33,268 nucleotides of DNA from Desulfobacteraceae bacterium UBA2771 (GTDB lineage: Bacteria; Desulfobacterota; Desulfobacteria; Desulfobacterales; Desulfosarcinaceae): NCBI GenBank assembly GCA_002352605.1, contig DEIP01000057.1, forward strand, positions 1 through 33,268, given 5' to 3'. The notes under the pieces are model-generated. The model searched no databases and was not told where the DNA came from. It saw only the letters and a program-made list of their open reading frames with translations. Numbering within the stretch: the first letter of the stretch is position 1; every line of letters starts with the position of its first letter. The position numbers and the translations under genes are program-made. Shown piece after piece: positions 1 to 7,818 of the stretch.

Positions 1-1
1 T

Positions 2-403
2 CGATGCATGCAGGCCGCCATCGATAGTGCGGGCATTACCTGCGATGCCATTGACTACATCAACGCCCACGGCACATCCACGCCCTTGAACGATCTATAC
101 GAAACCCGTGCCATTAAAAAAGTGTTCGGCAACGGCGCCCGAAATGTGCCAATCTCTTCCACCAAATCCATGACCGGTCACCTGCTGGGCGGCGCCGGTG
201 GCATCGAAGCCGCATTTACCATACTGACCGTAAAGAACGGGATCATCCCGCCCACCATCAATCTGGAAAACCCCAGCGACGAATGCGATTTGGATTACGT
301 ACCCAAGCTGGCCCGCAAGGCGGATATTACCTACGCCATGTCTAACTCATTCGGCTTCGGTGGTACCAATGCCAGCCTGGTGGTCAAACGCTACGTGGCG
401 TGA
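2..403 (+). CDS. fabF: 3-oxoacyl-ACP synthase II (KAS II), C-terminal part, 5' truncated by window edge
   Basis: The frame is open from the first bases of the window and ends at TGA 401-403, so only the C-terminal ~133 residues are present. KAS II condenses malonyl-ACP with acyl-ACP in cytosolic fatty-acid elongation. Two of the three catalytic residues of the thiolase fold are visible: the first histidine in NAHGTSTPLND and the Lys/His pair in SSTKSMTGHLLGGAGG. The glycine-rich C-terminal signature NSFGFGGTNAS follows. The nucleophilic cysteine lies in the missing part. FabF is preferred over FabB because of the NAHGTSTP and TKSMTGHLLG wording, although the N-terminus is not available to confirm this. 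A possible terminator follows the gene, so it probably ends a fatty-acid operon (acpP/fabF type) running in from the left. Confidence 0.95.
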   Translation, partial: RCMQAAIDSAGITCDAIDYINAHGTSTPLNDLYETRAIKKVFGNGARNVPISSTKSMTGHLLGGAGGIEAAFTILTVKNGIIPPTINLENPSDECDLDYVPKLARKADITYAMSNSFGFGGTNASLVVKRYVA

Positions 404-490
404 CTGATCCTCTATCTTCAGGGTGATCGAATCGAAAAATTATCATTGTCGCCATCCCCGCCCACAAGCGCCTTATGCCCCTTCAGTCGG

Positions 491-531
491 CGGAGTTAAA
501 CCCTAACCGGCCCAAACACTTCCGTTTTTTT
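491..531 (+). terminator. Possible Rho-independent terminator after fabF
   Basis: The sequence CGGAGT at 491-496 can pair with ACTTCCG at 518-524 (one bulged base), and seven T residues at 525-531 follow the 3' arm directly. The loop is long (about 21 nt) and the stem is only six pairs, so this is a weak call. It fits the 247-bp gap between fabF and rpiB, which would separate two transcription units. Nothing else in 404-650 looks like a gene. Confidence 0.35.
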
Positions 532-650
532 CTTGCGGTGATCGATGGTTCTGGATATGTAAGCATGTCGGCCGTTTTATTGCGCTCGATTACATCGTAA
601 CGAGATCATAAAGCGTCAAAGCTTTCACATCTTCAATAGGAATGAATGCC

Positions 651-1103
651 ATGATCGAAACATCCGGCCCGCGACGGATCATAATCGGCTGCGACCATGC
701 GGCATACCGGCTCAAAGAGATATTGAAAACGGCGATGGAGGCCCAGGGCATCGCCGTCATCGATGCCGGCGCCCACAGTGAAGTCGCCATGGATTATCCG
801 GATACCGGCAAGGCCGTGGCCCAAAAAATCGCTTCGGGCGAGCTCGAGCGGGGCGTTCTTCTCTGCGGCACCGGACTGGGCATGTCCATGGTGGCCAACA
901 GATATCCCCACGTGCGCGCGGCCCTTTGCAACGACCTGTTCGCTGCCGCTTTGAGCCGGCGGCATAACAACGCCAACATCCTGGTCTTGGGGGGGCGGGT
1001 GGTCGGCGATATCCTGGCCCTGGAGATCCTGAAAACCTGGCTGGAAACCCCCTTCGAGGGGGGACGACACCAGCGCCGGCTGGACTTGTTTGACACGATT
1101 TGA
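651..1103 (+). CDS. rpiB: Ribose-5-phosphate isomerase B
   Basis: The enzyme interconverts ribose-5-phosphate and ribulose-5-phosphate in the non-oxidative pentose phosphate pathway. Family marks are the N-terminal GCDHAAYRLKE, the DYPD motif, the active-site loop LLCGTGLGMSMVANR with its catalytic cysteine, and RRHNNANILVLGGR. At 150 residues it has the normal family length. The ATG at 651 is chosen because AGGA at 638-641 is 9 nt upstream; an in-frame ATG at 642 would leave only one base between Shine-Dalgarno (SD) and start. Ribulose-5-phosphate is a precursor used by the riboflavin genes downstream, and ribose-5-phosphate feeds nucleotide synthesis, so the neighbourhood is metabolically coherent. 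The RpiB/LacAB family also includes galactose-6-phosphate isomerase subunits, but the motif wording and context favour RpiB. Confidence 0.95.
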   Translation: MIETSGPRRIIIGCDHAAYRLKEILKTAMEAQGIAVIDAGAHSEVAMDYPDTGKAVAQKIASGELERGVLLCGTGLGMSMVANRYPHVRAALCNDLFAAALSRRHNNANILVLGGRVVGDILALEILKTWLETPFEGGRHQRRLDLFDTI

Positions 1104-1221
1104 GATGAAATGGGAGTTTGGTCCAGGCGCCGGTGCCCCGATCGACCCCCGTCATAATTTTGCATATCGGAATCTTTGGCTTTTATCAAAAAGAACGACC
1201 AGTAGAAAGCGAGAACACCCG

Positions 1222-2484
1222 TTGAATACCAAGTTGATCAGCGTAACCGACCCCGAAATCGCCCGGGTCATAGAGGATGAAGCGATGCGCCAGCAGTCTC
1301 ACCTGGAGCTGATTGCATCGGAAAACATCGCCAGCCCGGCCGTCATGGCGGCCCAGGGCAGCATCCTGACCAACAAATACGCCGAAGGCTACCCCGAAAA
1401 GCGATACTATGGCGGTTGCGAATTCGTCGATCGGGCCGAACAGTTGGCCATCAACCGGGCCCTGGACCTGTTCGGCGCAGACAGCGCCAACGTCCAGCCC
1501 CACTCGGGCTCCCAGGCCAACATGGCCGCCTATTTTGCCCTGCTCGAACCGGGAGACACCGTACTGGGCATGGAACTGGCCCATGGCGGCCACCTGACCC
1601 ACGGAGCCAACGTCAGTTTTTCCGGTCGGCTTTTTCACTTCGTCCACTATGGCGTGGACCGGGAAACGGAAACCATCGACTACGACCAGGTGGAACGCCT
1701 GGCCAGACGGCACCGGCCGAAGATGATCGTGGCCGGCGCCAGCGCCTATCCCCGATTCTTCGATTTCAAAGCCTTGTCGGACATTGCCCGATCAAACGGT
1801 GCCCTGCTGATGATGGACATGGCCCACATCGCCGGATTGGTGGCCGCCGGGGTACACCCCTCGCCGATACCCCATTGCGATGTGGTCACCTCCACCACCC
1901 ATAAGACCTTACGAGGCCCCCGGGGGGGGCTGATCCTGGCCCGGGAGGCCTGGAGAAAAAAAATCAACAGCCAGGTGTTCCCCGGCATCCAGGGTGGCCC
2001 GCTGATGCACGTCATCGCCGCCAAAGCCGTGGCCTTCAAGGAAGCACTGGGCGCCCCCTTCAGGCAATACCAGAAAAACATCGTGACCAATGCAGCCGCC
2101 CTGGCCGACACGTTGAAAGCTCAGGGCCTGGACCTGGTATCCGGCGGCACGGACAATCATCTCATGCTGGTCAACCTGACCCGCTTGAACATCACCGGCC
2201 GGGATGCGGAGGCGGCCTTGGGGCTAGCCGGCATCACCGTAAACAAAAATGCCATCCCCTTTGAAACCCGCAGTCCCCACGTGACCAGCGGCATTCGCGT
2301 CGGCACGCCCTTTGTCACCAGCCGGGGGATGATGGCCGAAGCAATGACGGTTATCGGTGGCCTAATGGCCGATGTCCTGCACGACTCCGAAAATGCGGCA
2401 CTGCTAAAAAAGACAAGGGATCGGGTACGGGCGCTGTGCGATGAATTTCCCCTATACCCGCAGTCGGACCGCCGGGAACGGTAG
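1222..2484 (+). CDS. glyA: Serine hydroxymethyltransferase
   Basis: GlyA is a cytosolic PLP enzyme converting serine and tetrahydrofolate to glycine and 5,10-methylene-THF. Conserved features run through the protein: LIASENIASPAV, the NKYAEGYPEKRYYGG segment, SGSQAN, the PLP-lysine motif STTHKTLRGPRGG (Lys about 228 from the proposed start), and FPGIQGGP. The frame is open from an ATG at 1090 inside rpiB, but the first 44 codons resemble no GlyA N-terminus. Homology begins at LNTKLISVTDPEIARVI, so a TTG start at 1222 is proposed, giving 420 residues, the usual family length. A purine-rich GCGAGAA lies just upstream. The next gene begins 14 bp after the stop, consistent with an operon. GlyA and the following dCMP deaminase feed thymidylate synthesis. 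Confidence 0.95.
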   Translation: MNTKLISVTDPEIARVIEDEAMRQQSHLELIASENIASPAVMAAQGSILTNKYAEGYPEKRYYGGCEFVDRAEQLAINRALDLFGADSANVQPHSGSQANMAAYFALLEPGDTVLGMELAHGGHLTHGANVSFSGRLFHFVHYGVDRETETIDYDQVERLARRHRPKMIVAGASAYPRFFDFKALSDIARSNGALLMMDMAHIAGLVAAGVHPSPIPHCDVVTSTTHKTLRGPRGGLILAREAWRKKINSQVFPGIQGGPLMHVIAAKAVAFKEALGAPFRQYQKNIVTNAAALADTLKAQGLDLVSGGTDNHLMLVNLTRLNITGRDAEAALGLAGITVNKNAIPFETRSPHVTSGIRVGTPFVTSRGMMAEAMTVIGGLMADVLHDSENAALLKKTRDRVRALCDEFPLYPQSDRRER

Positions 2485-2498
2485 ATGGACCTCATCTT

Positions 2499-3008
2499 AT
2501 GACCGCCACCAACAGCGGCAAACGATCCGGCTATATCTCCTGGGATGATTACTTCATGGCCGTGGCCCTGCTCTCGGCCCAGCGCAGTAAGGACCCCAAC
2601 ACACAGGTGGGCGCCTGTATTGTAAATGGCCAGAAACGCATCGTCGGGGTGGGGTATAACGGGTTTCCCACCGGCTGTTCCGACGACACCCTGCCTTGGC
2701 ATCGCGAGGGTGACTTTCTGGACACCAAATACCCCTATGTCTGCCACGCGGAACTCAACGCTATTTTAAACAATGTGCCCGGCAACCTGACCGGCTGTAC
2801 GATCTATACCGCCCTTTTTCCCTGTAACGAGTGCGCCAAGGTAATTATTCAGGTCGGCATCCGCGAGGTGGTTTATCTGTCTGACAAGTATGCCGACACC
2901 GATTCCGTCCGCGCCTCCAGGCGCATGTTCGATCAGGCCGGACTTGTCTGTCGACAGCTGGTGCCGGCCAGCCCGGCGGTGACCATTCGATTGTCGGAGA
3001 ACGGATGA
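2499..3008 (+). CDS. Deoxycytidylate (dCMP) deaminase, ComEB family
   Basis: This zinc-dependent enzyme deaminates dCMP to dUMP, the substrate of thymidylate synthase. Zinc ligands and catalytic acid are visible as HAELNAIL (His about 83, Glu about 85) and PCNECAK (Cys about 109 and 112). The N-terminus SWDDYFMAVALLSAQRSKDPNTQVGA and the GYNGFPTGCSDD stretch are typical of dCMP deaminases rather than cytidine or tRNA-adenosine deaminases. Length (169 aa) is normal. It begins 14 bp after glyA, so the two are probably co-transcribed, which makes sense because methylene-THF and dUMP meet at thymidylate synthase. A second zinc deaminase of the same superfamily (RibD) lies two genes on but carries a different substrate motif. 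Confidence 0.92.
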   Translation: MTATNSGKRSGYISWDDYFMAVALLSAQRSKDPNTQVGACIVNGQKRIVGVGYNGFPTGCSDDTLPWHREGDFLDTKYPYVCHAELNAILNNVPGNLTGCTIYTALFPCNECAKVIIQVGIREVVYLSDKYADTDSVRASRRMFDQAGLVCRQLVPASPAVTIRLSENG

Positions 3009-3085
3009 GGTTCGGTTCGTTGCAATGGAATACGGTTCAGCACTTATGAAACAGAGCACTTAGGCAGACAGCGGGAGAGTTTTTC

Positions 3086-3547
3086 ATGAAATGTCCATTT
3101 TGCGGGGAGCTTGACAACAAGGTCATTGATTCACGGGTCAGTAAGGACGGAAGCGTAATCCGGCGCCGCCGGGAATGTATTGACTGTACCCGGCGCTTCA
3201 CCACCTACGAGCATATTGAAGAAATTCCCATCATGATCATTAAAAAGGACGGCCGCCGGGAAGTCTTTAGTCGCGAAAAGGTGGGGGCCGGCATCCGCAA
3301 GGCCTGCCAGAAGCTGAACATCAGCATGAACGTGATCGAAACGTTCATCGATGACCTGGAACGGGACCTGCGGGAGATCGGCGAAAAAGAGATTCCGTCC
3401 CACGATATCGGCGAGCGCGTCATGGTCAAATTGCACGAACTCAATGATATCGCTTATGTCCGCTTCGCCTCGGTATACCGTGAGTTCAAGGACGTCAACG
3501 ACTTTGTATCGGAACTCAAGCGGCTCTTGAGCGATCCGGCCAAGTAG
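3086..3547 (+). CDS. nrdR: Transcriptional repressor NrdR
   Basis: NrdR is a nucleotide-sensing repressor of ribonucleotide reductase genes. The N-terminal zinc ribbon is intact, with CPFC at residues 3-6 and CIDC near residue 31, followed by the DNA-contacting RRRRECIDCTRRFTTYE segment. An ATP-cone domain follows (IIKKDGRREVFSREKVGAGIRKAC through VYREFKDV). The length of 153 aa is standard. The SD GGGAGAG precedes the ATG by about 8 nt. No ribonucleotide reductase gene or obvious NrdR box was seen in the window, so its targets lie elsewhere. Placement between a dCMP deaminase and ribD is a common bacterial arrangement (nrdR-rib-nusB). Confidence 0.96.
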   Translation: MKCPFCGELDNKVIDSRVSKDGSVIRRRRECIDCTRRFTTYEHIEEIPIMIIKKDGRREVFSREKVGAGIRKACQKLNISMNVIETFIDDLERDLREIGEKEIPSHDIGERVMVKLHELNDIAYVRFASVYREFKDVNDFVSELKRLLSDPAK

Positions 3548-3568
3548 ATAGACACAAGCGAAAGATCG

Positions 3569-4669
3569 ATGGACGATCACAGCTACATGAAACAAGCCCT
3601 GGACCTGGCTGAAAAGGGCCGGGGATGGACCTCACCCAACCCCATGGTCGGCGCGTTGGTGGTCAAGGACGGTCGGATCGTGGGCCGGGGATATCATCGG
3701 CGGGCGGGTGCTTCCCATGCCGAGGTAAACGCCATCGATGATGCCGGGGCGTGTGCCCGGGGAGCGACCCTCTACGTCACCCTGGAGCCGTGCAACCACG
3801 TCGGCCGCACGCCACCTTGCACCCGAAAAATTAACGAAACCGGAATCCGGCGGGTGGTGGTGGCCATGCGCGACCCCAACCCCGGTGTCCAAGGGGGCGG
3901 CAACGGGTACCTTCGGGCTCGAGGGATCGAGGTGACCACCGGGATCTGTGAAAAGAGGGCCCGGACCCTCAACGAGGGGTTTATCACCTGGATTACCACC
4001 GGCAGGCCCTTCGTGATCGTCAAATGCGCGGCCACCCTCGACGGCCGCATAGCCACACGCACCGGCGATTCCCGCTGGGTTACCGGTCCGGCCGCCCGCC
4101 GGTTCGTCCATCACATCCGCCACGGGGTCGACGGCATCATGGTGGGCGCACAAACCGTTAAGAAAGACGACCCCAGCCTGACCACACGCCTCGACGGGGA
4201 AACCGGCGCGGACCCGACGCGGATCATCCTGGACACGCATTTGTCGGTCTCTCCGACGGCGAGGATGCTGCACCAGGCGTCCGATGCCCCCACCTGGATG
4301 GTATGCGGACCGGATGCGCCGGCTGATCGCCGGGCGGCACTGGAAAACGCCGGCGCACAAGTGATCACCGCGTCGTTGAAAACGGACCGCATCGACCTGC
4401 CGGCCCTGATGAAACTGCTGGGCGCCATGGGTATCACCAGCTTGCTGATCGAGGGCGGGGGGTCGGTCATCGGTTCGGCCTTTGCGTCCGACATCGTGGA
4501 CAAGGTCTGTTTCTTTTACGCGCCGAAAATATTGGGCGGTGACGACGGGGTTCCCATTTGCCGGGGAGCGGGTCCGGAAAGCATGCAACAGAGTATTCCC
4601 GTCCACGATCTGTCGGTGTTTCGTTTCGATGCGGATGTCATGCTCCAGGGTTATCTGAAACCCCGTTGA
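3569..4669 (+). CDS. ribD: Bifunctional diaminohydroxyphosphoribosylaminopyrimidine deaminase / 5-amino-6-(5-phosphoribosylamino)uracil reductase
   Basis: RibD catalyses the second and third steps of riboflavin synthesis. The N-terminal deaminase domain (about 1-145) has the zinc-site motifs HAEVNAI (His about 50, Glu about 52) and PCNHVGRTPPC (Cys about 75 and 84). The C-terminal NADPH-dependent reductase domain (about 146-366) begins at FVIVKCAATLDGRIAT and includes GDSRWVTG and LLIEGGGSVIGS. Both domains appear complete, and 366 aa is the usual length. It starts 21 bp after nrdR. A plausible promoter just after its stop could allow separate expression of the later rib genes. Confidence 0.97.
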   Translation: MDDHSYMKQALDLAEKGRGWTSPNPMVGALVVKDGRIVGRGYHRRAGASHAEVNAIDDAGACARGATLYVTLEPCNHVGRTPPCTRKINETGIRRVVVAMRDPNPGVQGGGNGYLRARGIEVTTGICEKRARTLNEGFITWITTGRPFVIVKCAATLDGRIATRTGDSRWVTGPAARRFVHHIRHGVDGIMVGAQTVKKDDPSLTTRLDGETGADPTRIILDTHLSVSPTARMLHQASDAPTWMVCGPDAPADRRAALENAGAQVITASLKTDRIDLPALMKLLGAMGITSLLIEGGGSVIGSAFASDIVDKVCFFYAPKILGGDDGVPICRGAGPESMQQSIPVHDLSVFRFDADVMLQGYLKPR

Positions 4670-4673
4670 TTGA

Positions 4674-4701
4674 TTGACAACAACCATTTACACATTATTT
4701 T
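4674..4701 (+). promoter_or_regulatory. Candidate sigma-70 promoter abutting ribE
   Basis: The gap between ribD and ribE contains a perfect TTGACA (4674-4679), a 16-nt AT-rich spacer and TATTTT (4696-4701, 4 of 6 matches). Transcription would be expected to start about 7 nt after the -10 element, essentially at the ribE ATG at 4708. No SD sequence is visible before that ATG. The hexamers are seen directly; promoter activity is inferred. Confidence 0.45.
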
Positions 4702-4707
4702 ACGAAT

Positions 4708-5373
4708 ATGTTCACAGGGATAATCGAAGGGTTGGGTACCGTCACTGCCATCCATGCATCCGGCCAAGGAAGCCGGTTTTCAATCACCTCGGATTTCGAC
4801 CTCACGGAAACCCGCATCGGTGACAGCATTGCCGTTAACGGTGCCTGCCTGACCGCCGTGGTCATAGAAGGCCGGCGCTTTACCGTGGATGTCTCCCCCG
4901 AAACCCTGAAGCGAAGCGTGTTGGGCGTGGTCAGGATCGGTGAGCGGATCAATCTGGAACGTGCCCTGCGGTTGTCGGATCGGCTGGACGGCCACCTGGT
5001 TTCCGGTCACGTGGACGGCATTGGCACCCTGCAGGCGAGAAAAACGCTGGCCAATGCCATCGTGATCACCTATCGGGTAGCCGAATCCCTGTCCCGGTAC
5101 ATGATCGAAAAGGGTTCCGTGGCCGTAGACGGCACCAGCCTGACGATCAACCGCCGCGACGAGACCTCCTTCGACGTAAGCATCATTCCCCACACGGCAG
5201 GCCTCACCACGATCGGCTTAAAAACCGTGGGCGACACGGTCAACATCGAAACCGACATGATCGGCAAGTACGTGGCGCGTTTCCTCTTGAACGATGGACC
5301 GGTGGACGATAAGACCGCAAATTCCGATGGCGGCATCGATATGGCTTTGCTGGCCAAATCCGGATTTATTTGA
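4708..5373 (+). CDS. ribE: Riboflavin synthase, alpha subunit
   Basis: The enzyme dismutates two 6,7-dimethyl-8-ribityllumazine molecules to riboflavin and the RibD-derived pyrimidine. The universal N-terminus MFTGIIEGLGTV opens the first lumazine-binding barrel (about 1-97), with VNGACLTAV. The second barrel opens at HLVSGHVDGIGTL and has the matching VDGTSLTIN. At 221 aa it is full length. The ATG lacks an SD sequence and the upstream 15 nt are AT-rich, unlike the neighbouring genes. A good promoter overlaps this spacing. RibE works physically and metabolically with lumazine synthase (RibH), encoded two genes downstream. Confidence 0.97.
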   Translation: MFTGIIEGLGTVTAIHASGQGSRFSITSDFDLTETRIGDSIAVNGACLTAVVIEGRRFTVDVSPETLKRSVLGVVRIGERINLERALRLSDRLDGHLVSGHVDGIGTLQARKTLANAIVITYRVAESLSRYMIEKGSVAVDGTSLTINRRDETSFDVSIIPHTAGLTTIGLKTVGDTVNIETDMIGKYVARFLLNDGPVDDKTANSDGGIDMALLAKSGFI

Positions 5374-5430
5374 TAATGACGCCCAGGCGTGAACGGGCAA
5401 TGCGTAATTCACGAAGGAGAGAGATCCACC

Positions 5431-6654
5431 ATGCCGACAATTACCATCGACCAGGCCATCGAAGATATCCGCAACGGCAAAATGGTTATCCTCGTCGACG
5501 ACGAAGACCGGGAGAACGAAGGCGACCTGACCATGGCGGCGGAAAAGGTGACACCCGAAGCCATCAATTTCATGGCCAAATACGGCCGAGGCCTCATTTG
5601 CTTGTCGCTAACCGCCGATAAATGTGCCCAGCTGAACCTGCCCATGATGGTGCACAACAACACCAGTCCCTTTGAAACCGGATTCACCGTCTCCATCGAG
5701 GCCAAGTGCGGGGTCACCACCGGTATCTCCGCCGCCGACCGGGCCACCACCGTCGCCGCGGCAGTGGCCGATGACGCCAAGGCCGGCGACCTGACCCGAC
5801 CCGGGCATATTTTTCCGTTGCGGGCCCGTGATGGCGGTGTCATGGTTCGGGTCGGACAGACCGAGGGAAGTGTGGATATGGCTCGGCTGGCCGACCTTAA
5901 ACCGGCGGGTGTCATCTGCGAGATCATGGATGACGACGGCACCATGGCCCGCATGCCGTCCCTTGAACAATTCAGCGAGCAGCACGGCCTCGGTATCTGT
6001 TCCATCGCCGACCTGGTGGAATACCGCATCCGGACGGAAAGCTTCGTTCACCGGGCCGCCGAAACCGTCATCCCCACCATGTATGGCGGCGACTTTAAGA
6101 TGATCGCTTTTGAAAACGATGTGGATGAACTCACTCACATCGCCCTGATCAAGGGAGAAATCGATCCGGAAACGCCAACCATGGTGAGGGTGCACTCGGA
6201 ATGCATGACCGGAGATATCTTCGGATCCATGCGCTGTGACTGCGGCGATCAGCTGCACAAGGCCATGCAAATGGTGGCTGCCGAAGGATCCGGGGTTATC
6301 CTCTACCTGCGCCAGGAAGGCCGGGGTATCGGCCTGATCAACAAACTCAAGGCTTACGAACTGCAGCGATGCAAGGGCATGGACACGGTGGAGGCCAACC
6401 TGAAGCTGGGGTTCAAAGATGATATGCGTGATTACGGCATCGGCGCCCAGATGCTGGTGAACATCGGCGTACGCGATATGCGCCTTTTAACCAACAACCC
6501 AAAAAAGATGGTTGGGCTTCAGGGTTATGGTCTCAGCGTCGTGGAGCAGGTGCCCATCGAGGTTGAACCAAACGAACACAATCGGTGCTATCTCGAATGC
6601 AAAAAACTCAAAATGGGCCACTTACTCAGTTTTGACGAATCCGTAACCCATTAA
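5431..6654 (+). CDS. ribBA: Bifunctional 3,4-dihydroxy-2-butanone-4-phosphate synthase / GTP cyclohydrolase II
   Basis: This fusion supplies both riboflavin precursors: DHBP from ribulose-5-phosphate and the pyrimidine from GTP. The N-terminal RibB domain (about 1-205) shows DDEDRENEGDLTMAAE and DLTRPGHIFPLRA. The C-terminal RibA domain (about 206-407) keeps its zinc cysteines in HSECMTGDIFGSMRCDCG and the RQEGRGIGL loop, so neither half looks degenerate. The ATG at 5431 is chosen over an upstream in-frame ATG at 5389 because AAGGAGAG sits about 9 nt before it and the RibB homology starts there (MPTITIDQAIEDIRNG). Length is 407 aa. Confidence 0.97.
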   Translation: MPTITIDQAIEDIRNGKMVILVDDEDRENEGDLTMAAEKVTPEAINFMAKYGRGLICLSLTADKCAQLNLPMMVHNNTSPFETGFTVSIEAKCGVTTGISAADRATTVAAAVADDAKAGDLTRPGHIFPLRARDGGVMVRVGQTEGSVDMARLADLKPAGVICEIMDDDGTMARMPSLEQFSEQHGLGICSIADLVEYRIRTESFVHRAAETVIPTMYGGDFKMIAFENDVDELTHIALIKGEIDPETPTMVRVHSECMTGDIFGSMRCDCGDQLHKAMQMVAAEGSGVILYLRQEGRGIGLINKLKAYELQRCKGMDTVEANLKLGFKDDMRDYGIGAQMLVNIGVRDMRLLTNNPKKMVGLQGYGLSVVEQVPIEVEPNEHNRCYLECKKLKMGHLLSFDESVTH

Positions 6655-6675
6655 TAAGAAGAGGAAACCCGTCCT

Positions 6676-7149
6676 ATGCCGAATATCATCGAAGCCGGCC
6701 TGATCGCCAAGGGAAAGCGGTTCGGCATCATTGCCAGCCGTTTTAACGATTTCATTACCGACAGACTCGTTGGGGGCGCTGTTGATGCCCTGACCCGCAG
6801 CGGTGCCGAAGACACGGACATCGATCTCGTCAAGGTGCCCGGTGCCTTTGAAATCCCCATGCTGGCCCAGCGCATGGCCCAAAGCAAAAAGTACGATGCC
6901 ATCATGTGCCTGGGGGCCGTTATTCGCGGAGCCACGCCCCATTTTGACTATGTCTGCGCCGAAGCCTCCAAGGGCATCGCCCAGGTGAGCATGGAGACCC
7001 AGGTTCCCGTCATCTTCGGCATCCTCACCACGGACACCATCGAGCAGGCGATCGAACGTGCCGGCACCAAAGCGGGCAACAAGGGCTGGAGTGCGGCCGT
7101 GTCCGCCATCGAGATGGCCAACCTCATGGAGACGGTGGGCAAGGAGTAA
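6676..7149 (+). CDS. ribH: 6,7-dimethyl-8-ribityllumazine synthase
   Basis: Lumazine synthase condenses DHBP with the RibD product to form the riboflavin synthase substrate, usually as a large oligomeric shell. Recognisable segments are IIASRFNDFITDRLVGGA, the VPGAFEIP motif, and CLGAVIRGATPHFDYVC with the catalytic histidine. It is full length at 157 aa. Its stop codon is 2 bp from the nusB ATG, and the nusB SD (AAGGAG) lies inside the end of ribH, so the two are translationally close. The ribH-nusB pairing is very common in bacteria. Confidence 0.97.
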   Translation: MPNIIEAGLIAKGKRFGIIASRFNDFITDRLVGGAVDALTRSGAEDTDIDLVKVPGAFEIPMLAQRMAQSKKYDAIMCLGAVIRGATPHFDYVCAEASKGIAQVSMETQVPVIFGILTTDTIEQAIERAGTKAGNKGWSAAVSAIEMANLMETVGKE

Positions 7150-7151
7150 TC

Positions 7152-7592
7152 ATGGGAACCCGTCGAATATCCAGAGAGCAGGCCCTTCAGGCCCTGTTTT
7201 ATATGGACATGCACCGGGATCCGGTGGAAGATCCCGTCGGCGCCTTCTGCAGCAGTTTTGCCCGGGACAAACCCACGGAACCCTTTTTCCACCGTCTGGT
7301 CAGCGGGGTGCAAGATAACCGAAAAACGATCGACACGGTGATCGAACGATTCTCAAGCAATTGGAGAATATCACGCATGTCCTGCGTGGATCGCAACGTA
7401 CTACGTATCGCCGTGTTCGAACTGCTCTTTTGCGCCGACATTCCTCCCAAGGTCTCCATCAACGAAGCCATCGACGTCGGCAAACGTTTTGGCACCGAGG
7501 AGTCCGGGTCTTTTATTAACGGCATCCTGGACAGCATCCGGCTGGCCATGCAGGAGAATAAGGTGGATGGCGTGCCTATGGCCGAGGGATGA
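7152..7592 (+). CDS. nusB: Transcription antitermination factor NusB
   Basis: NusB binds boxA RNA with S10/NusE in rRNA antitermination complexes. The start TRRISREQALQALFYMD, the central WRISRMSCVDRNVLRIAVFELLF helix and the C-terminal SINEAIDVGKRFGTEESGSFINGILD are diagnostic. The protein is 146 aa, normal for the family. It is the last gene of the riboflavin block. The 226 bp after it hold no convincing gene but contain a candidate promoter and a hairpin before the next coding region. Confidence 0.95.
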   Translation: MGTRRISREQALQALFYMDMHRDPVEDPVGAFCSSFARDKPTEPFFHRLVSGVQDNRKTIDTVIERFSSNWRISRMSCVDRNVLRIAVFELLFCADIPPKVSINEAIDVGKRFGTEESGSFINGILDSIRLAMQENKVDGVPMAEG

Positions 7593-7733
7593 CCGAGATG
7601 CGGAACAACAAGTGCCGCCTTTCCATCATGACAGCCATTAAGTCCGCCGTGGATCGGTTCAAGATACAATTTCCCAATTGTTAAATAAATGAGGACGGCA
7701 GACCATCGTTAAAAAAAACCGGATACCGGATCC

Positions 7734-7762
7734 TTAAAACAACATTAACACCAAAAAATAAT
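7734..7762 (+). promoter_or_regulatory. Candidate promoter for the MBL-ispG-proS-rel group
   Basis: TTAAAA (7734-7739, 4 of 6) and AATAAT (7757-7762, 5 of 6) are separated by exactly 17 nt in an AT-rich patch of the nusB-MBL gap. Three bases downstream begins a 13-base word (7765-7777) that recurs near another predicted start site at 18484-18496. The spacing and composition make this a reasonable but unproven promoter. Confidence 0.4.
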
Positions 7763-7784
7763 AAGCGGTTAAATGCTTTCCTTA

Positions 7785-7806
7785 AAAAAGCGTTTGCCCG
7801 CTTTTT
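7785..7806 (+). other. Hairpin directly upstream of an SD sequence
   Basis: AAAAAGCG (7785-7792) and CGCTTTTT (7799-7806) form an 8-bp perfect inverted repeat with the 6-nt loop TTTGCC. The 3' T-run makes it look like a short intrinsic terminator, but AGGAGG, the SD of the next gene, begins at the very next base (7807). It might be a weak terminator for readthrough from nusB or a structure affecting access to the SD. Confidence 0.4.
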
Positions 7807-7818
7807 AGGAGGCGAAAC

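Noticed and set aside
427..600. A 57-codon open frame between fabF and rpiB (reads NRKIIIVAIPAHKRL and onward).
   Set aside because: It has no start codon with an SD; the only internal ATG (475) would give about 41 residues, and a terminator-like T run lies inside it.
1090..1221. N-terminal extension of glyA from an ATG overlapping rpiB.
   Set aside because: The 44 extra residues show no GlyA character, and the TTG at 1222 gives the normal family length.
4670..4707. FMN riboswitch expected near riboflavin genes.
   Set aside because: The gap before ribE is only 38 bp, and the other rib gaps are shorter, so no room exists for an RFN element in this cluster.
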